From Clostridiaceae bacterium M8S5 (GTDB taxonomy: Bacteria; Bacillota; Clostridia; Tissierellales; MCWD3), in contig CP118523.1 of NCBI GenBank assembly GCA_029227815.1, positions 2,604,001 to 2,668,000 on the forward strand: a stretch of DNA of 64,000 nucleotides. Reading direction: 5' to 3'. The notes under the pieces are model-generated. The model saw only the letters and a program-made list of their open reading frames with translations, had not been told where the DNA came from and made no database searches. A program made the translations under genes and the position numbers. This document shows, one piece after another, positions 61,103 through 64,000 of this stretch (positions are counted from its first letter, which is position 1; every line of letters begins with the position of its first letter).

Positions 61103-61747
61103 TTACATTATTATACGTTTTAATGCTATCAATAATAATGGTGTGTACATACTCCCTAACAGTAATCGTTGCCATAATCCACTAAAACCTATTATAGAGT
61201 TTTGGAATGCTTCTTTTTCAGAGATAATAAATAACACAAAAAGGACTATACTAAGTATAAAGAATGCAATTGAGATTATTCCTATTGTAGAATTACCTTC
61301 TTTAAAGGATATTAAACCTACTACTAAAGGTATAAAAGTTAAAAATAAAAATCCTAAGCCTGCTCCAATTCCATGAATTTTTGATGCTATTGTTTCGATC
61401 TCTTTAGCTTCATTGACACTAAATATCCCAGATACAATTCCTGCACCTATTCCAAAGATAAATAATATTATTGTTCCTGCACTTGCATAACTCTTAGATA
61501 TCTCAGAATAGATAATATGAAAATTTACTGCTGAAATACATATTAATATTCCTAGGATAATTAGCCACAGATTATAAATAAAAGATACTGGGCTTTTAGG
61601 ATTTCCAAGAACACTCATAACTTGTCTCATATGACTATAACTAGGGTAAAATAAAGCTAAAATATATGCAACAACATAATCTCCTATTATAGCTATAATT
61701 AATAACATCCAACTCAATTTGGAACCCCATAAACTCATAATTTTCAC
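61103..61747 (-). CDS. DUF998 family membrane protein
   Basis: 214 residues with six predicted membrane helices. DUF998 features: early helix followed by YPSYSHMRQVMSVLGNPKSP, mid HGIGAGLGFLFLTFIPLVVG, and the terminal GLWQRLLLGSMYTPLLLIAL. Members are unassigned membrane proteins often found next to regulators. AATGAGGTG stands before the ATG. No partner is evident here. Confidence 0.88.
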   Translation of the reverse strand: MKIMSLWGSKLSWMLLIIAIIGDYVVAYILALFYPSYSHMRQVMSVLGNPKSPVSFIYNLWLIILGILICISAVNFHIIYSEISKSYASAGTIILFIFGIGAGIVSGIFSVNEAKEIETIASKIHGIGAGLGFLFLTFIPLVVGLISFKEGNSTIGIISIAFFILSIVLFVLFIISEKEAFQNSIIGFSGLWQRLLLGSMYTPLLLIALKRIIM

Positions 61748-62070
61748 CTCATTTTTTAACTATATTATAAATACTTCTGCAAATTCATCATAAATTTAAT
61801 TACATCTATCTATGATAGATGTATTAAACAATTTGTCACAACACACCTTTTCTTTATTGTCCTTTATATTATACATCTTTTCTACCAGTTTTTGTAGTAG
61901 TGTTGCTTTGCAATGACAATTTTTGCATTATAATAATTACATGACTAATCATAAATAGAAAACATAATATATTTGTTTTTGTAAAACATTTATTTCTAGT
62001 AATAAAATGAGTAGAGTTACATTTACAGATACACTCGTACCTTCAAAATTATGAACGCTTTGCAACCACG
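61748..62070. other. Intergenic, about 320 bases
   Basis: AT-rich; no frame with a ribosome site. A short inverted repeat ATCTATGATAGAT lies near 61806-61818. Nothing else recognised before the terminator at 62071. Confidence 0.4.
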
Positions 62071-62107
62071 AAAAAATCAACTAAAGCATTTTTGCTCTAG
62101 TTGATTA
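62071..62107 (-). terminator. Recurrent hairpin terminator, copy 4
   Basis: AATCAACTAAAGCATTTTTG and CTCTAGTTGATT form the stem-loop; on the minus strand it is followed by TTTTTCGTGG. Downstream of the RibD-C gene. Confidence 0.8.
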
Positions 62108-62164
62108 CCTTTGTTTTATTATTAAACAGGTCAATAGGACTTGTTATTAATAAGGCTTCTTAAT

Positions 62165-62692
62165 TTAACAACGCTTTCTATAATGTAAAGCAACAACACC
62201 TTCTCCAATATTATAATGATATAACTTTAATTTAATATAAGGGTTATTTTCTAAGAATAATTTACGACCCTTTCCAAGGATAGTTGGTATTATAGCTACT
62301 ACATACTCATCAATGATATCCTCTTTAATAAATTGGTCAATCAATTCTCCTCCCCCAAATAAATAGATGTTTTTACCATCTTTCTTTTGTTCTTCTTGAA
62401 TAATTTTAACAATATCCCCTTTTATAAATCTAACATTATCAAAGTCCTTATTCATCTTAGAACTTGCTATAAATATTAATTTGTCTTTAAATGGCTCTAT
62501 ACTACAATCATCATACGATTTCCTACCCATTATCATTGTGTCAACTGTCTCTAAAAAACCTTTGAAATCAAATTCTTCCTCAGTATTTAAAGTTGTATCC
62601 CCATCACCTTCGATCCAATCATATTTTCCTTCATCTGTTGCAATGTAACCGTCTAAACTCATAGCTAAATTTAATATAATCTTACGTTTCAT
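62165..62692 (-). CDS. Dihydrofolate reductase / RibD C-terminal family protein
   Basis: 175 residues, DHFR-like fold: KIILNLAMSLDGYIATDEGKYDW, VDTMIMGRKSYDD, and NIYLFGGGELIDQFIKEDIIDE. This is the YwjB/YyaP-type branch, whose members bind NADPH but mostly have no assigned substrate; they are not the cell's folate DHFR. AAGGAGGAG lies before the ATG. It is divergent from the WYL regulator gene, sharing a 126-base intergenic region, so the regulator may control it. Confidence 0.9.
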   Translation of the reverse strand: MKRKIILNLAMSLDGYIATDEGKYDWIEGDGDTTLNTEEEFDFKGFLETVDTMIMGRKSYDDCSIEPFKDKLIFIASSKMNKDFDNVRFIKGDIVKIIQEEQKKDGKNIYLFGGGELIDQFIKEDIIDEYVVAIIPTILGKGRKLFLENNPYIKLKLYHYNIGEGVVALHYRKRC

Positions 62693-62818
62693 ATTATCTC
62701 CTCCTTTAAATTGTTGTTCACATATATATTTATTTATGATATTATTATTATATCTTTATAAATTGACACCTAGTGTCATATTATATGTTTTATTTTATTA
62801 ATAAGTGAGGTTAATATT

Positions 62819-63775
62819 ATGAAAACTTATCGCTTGATTAAAATTATATTATTATTGCAAGCAAATCAGTCAATAACAGCAAAAACACTAGCCGAAAAAC
62901 TTGAAGTCTCCAAAAGAACCATCTACAGAGATATTGATACTCTTAGTTCACTAGGTGTGCCTATCTATACTGAAAAAGGCAAATATGGCGGAATTAAATT
63001 AAATGGTAAATATCAAACAACTTTAACAGGTTTAACTTATAATGATCTATATTACTTTTCACTGCCTGTTCCACAAAGGTTTATTGATGATTTAGGAATA
63101 ACTATTCCACAAAGTGATAGCTATATGAAGTTTTTAAGCACAGCTCCTAAAGAATTAATTCCTAATTTAACTAATATAAACAATTTAATTTATATTGATA
63201 TGGATTCTTGGACAAAAGAAACTTATAAAGTTAATCGTGATATACTTTCAAAACTACAACGTACAGTTTTTGATAGAAATGCGATAAATATAGACTATGA
63301 AAAAACTAATGAAAAGAAAAGCTATCACCTCAAACCCTTAGCACTAGTGTTAAAACGAGCAGTTTGGTATTTAGTAGCAATGGATGGCTCTCATGTGAAG
63401 AGTTTCCGTGTAGACCGTATTCTGACCATCTACAATACAGAAGAGCAATTTACACGCCCTACAGATTTTGATTTGCAAGTATATTGGAATAATACTGTAA
63501 ATTCGTTTAGAAAAAATTTACCTAAGTACCCTGTAGACTTTGAAATATCTGAATCTATTTATAAAATATTAAAAAAACGTAAAACGGTTAGAATAGTTAA
63601 CGAAACATACATTTCAACTCAAAAATTATATCATGTACAGATTGTTTTTGATGTTGAATTTGAAGCTATGCAGTTTGTCTTTGAGTGGGGTAATCAAATA
63701 AAAATTATAAAGCCTCGATCACTAATTGTATCTCTTAAAAAGAAAGCTCTAGATTTATTAGAATTTTATAATTAA
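62819..63775 (+). CDS. YafY-type transcriptional regulator (HTH + WYL)
   Basis: 318 residues. N-terminal DeoR-like winged helix (about 1-60, MKTYRLIKIILLLQ; LAEKLEVSKRTIYRDIDTLS), a WYL domain about 140-230 with the name-giving region AVWYLVAMDGSHVKSFRVDR, and a C-terminal WCX-like region. WYL domains bind nucleic acid or other ligands in DNA-damage, defence and metabolic regulators. Divergent from the RibD-C gene, its likely target. Confidence 0.92.
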   Translation: MKTYRLIKIILLLQANQSITAKTLAEKLEVSKRTIYRDIDTLSSLGVPIYTEKGKYGGIKLNGKYQTTLTGLTYNDLYYFSLPVPQRFIDDLGITIPQSDSYMKFLSTAPKELIPNLTNINNLIYIDMDSWTKETYKVNRDILSKLQRTVFDRNAINIDYEKTNEKKSYHLKPLALVLKRAVWYLVAMDGSHVKSFRVDRILTIYNTEEQFTRPTDFDLQVYWNNTVNSFRKNLPKYPVDFEISESIYKILKKRKTVRIVNETYISTQKLYHVQIVFDVEFEAMQFVFEWGNQIKIIKPRSLIVSLKKKALDLLEFYN

Positions 63776-63835
63776 TATTGAGTATTTATCTGAATTTGAG
63801 AAACTGTTAAATAAAATTTAAAACTTTACTATATA

Positions 63836-63884
63836 CAAAAATGACCATAAAACTAGAGGATTAACTAGGTTATGGTCATTTTAT
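63836..63884. terminator. Terminator between WYL gene and convergent right-edge gene
   Basis: AAAATGACCATAA / TTATGGTCATTTT with an inner ACTAG/CTAGT-type stem; T-rich on both ends, serving convergent transcripts. Confidence 0.8.
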
Positions 63885-63888
63885 AATC

Positions 63889-64000
63889 TTATACAATTTT
63901 ATTTGTGTTATACTTTAGTGTATAATCTAATTTACCATCGTCATTTATTAACAGTTTACCTCAACTTGTTTAACGTACCATTTGCTTTGAGCTTCATACA
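63889..64000 (-). pseudogene. Right-edge gene end, apparently frameshifted
   Basis: The minus strand entering the window reads YEAQSKWYVKQVEVNC and a stop, while a frame shift at that point gives LLINDDGKLDYTLKYN, then TNKIV and a stop at 63889. Joined (WYVKQVEVN-LLINDDGKLDYTLKY) it resembles the C-terminus of DUF600/YezG-like immunity proteins, which end in W....DGKF...F.Y. The piece is short and cut by the window edge, so both the family and the frameshift are tentative. Confidence 0.35.

Noticed and set aside
11..64000. tRNA, rRNA, CRISPR array, integrase or transposase
   Set aside because: I looked for cloverleaf-like GGTTCGAATCC blocks, repeated spacers and DDE/HUH/recombinase motifs and found none that I can support.

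Overview
The window comes from a low-GC (roughly 30% by eye), Gram-positive, endospore-forming member of the Clostridia. The support is purine-rich ribosome binding sites, intrinsic terminators, a GerAB germination permease, a VanRS-like two-component pair, a PadR/permease-prefix unit, cholesterol-dependent cytolysins and class I lanthipeptide genes. I would place it near the Vallitalea/Lachnospirales branch, but that is a guess. No rRNA, tRNA, CRISPR array, transposase or complete prophage is visible.

Layout. 1-9.1 kb: a partial Tyr/Asn-rich gene, a secreted thermolysin-type protease, a UPF0316 membrane protein that seems to start at AUU, an ABC-F ATPase, a 47-residue Cys-rich protein, an acetate uptake transporter, and thiW-thiC behind a TPP riboswitch. 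9.1-16.4 kb: small genes and remnants, an orphan GerAB, then an operon DUF3870 - dicarboxylate/amino acid symporter - class III aminotransferase - BKACE. This operon carries two copies of a compact RNA motif, each fused to its own terminator. 16.5-21.5 kb: a CDP-alcohol phosphatidyltransferase and a decaying lanthipeptide locus (lanA, a second lanA-like core without a start codon, lanB, broken lanC). 22-27.3 kb: D,D-carboxypeptidase plus VanR/VanS-like pair, an M1-like metalloprotein and a DUF1287 protein. 27.5-31 kb: a two-repeat secreted protein, a TfoX-C protein interrupted by in-frame TGA, and a PadR operon. 30.9-38.7 kb: the common aromatic pathway operon aroF-tyrA-aroB-aroA-aroC-pheA-aroE, headed by an extraordinarily aromatic leader peptide and a terminator. 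39-47 kb: a one-module NRPS ending in a reductase, an HD-type protein, a transglutaminase/AraC pair. 47-53.5 kb: a beta-helix protein, a tandem pair of unknown ~200-residue proteins and a tandem pair of cytolysins. 53.7-64 kb: nitrilase-type hydrolase, HAD phosphatase, methyltransferase, membrane MutS relative, Asn/Gly-repeat protein, small secreted protein, DUF998, RibD-C and WYL regulator genes.

How parts work together. The DUF3870-to-BKACE operon reads as a catabolic route: import of an amino acid-like substrate, transamination to a beta-keto acid, and acetyl-CoA-dependent cleavage, possibly gated by a small-molecule-sensing RNA. The aromatic operon covers DAHP to phenylpyruvate/hydroxyphenylpyruvate and appears controlled by translation of aromatic codons in its leader. 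ThiW and ThiC supply thiamine precursors under TPP control.

The observations I rate highest are the duplicated RNA motif with compensatory base changes (15.7-16.3 kb), the aromatic leader peptide attenuator (38.3-38.7 kb), a ~145-bp structured repeat present three times, the lanA tandem with a missing start codon, and the mosaic cytolysin pair with abnormal undecapeptides. All functional names rest on motif recognition by eye; no database search was possible.
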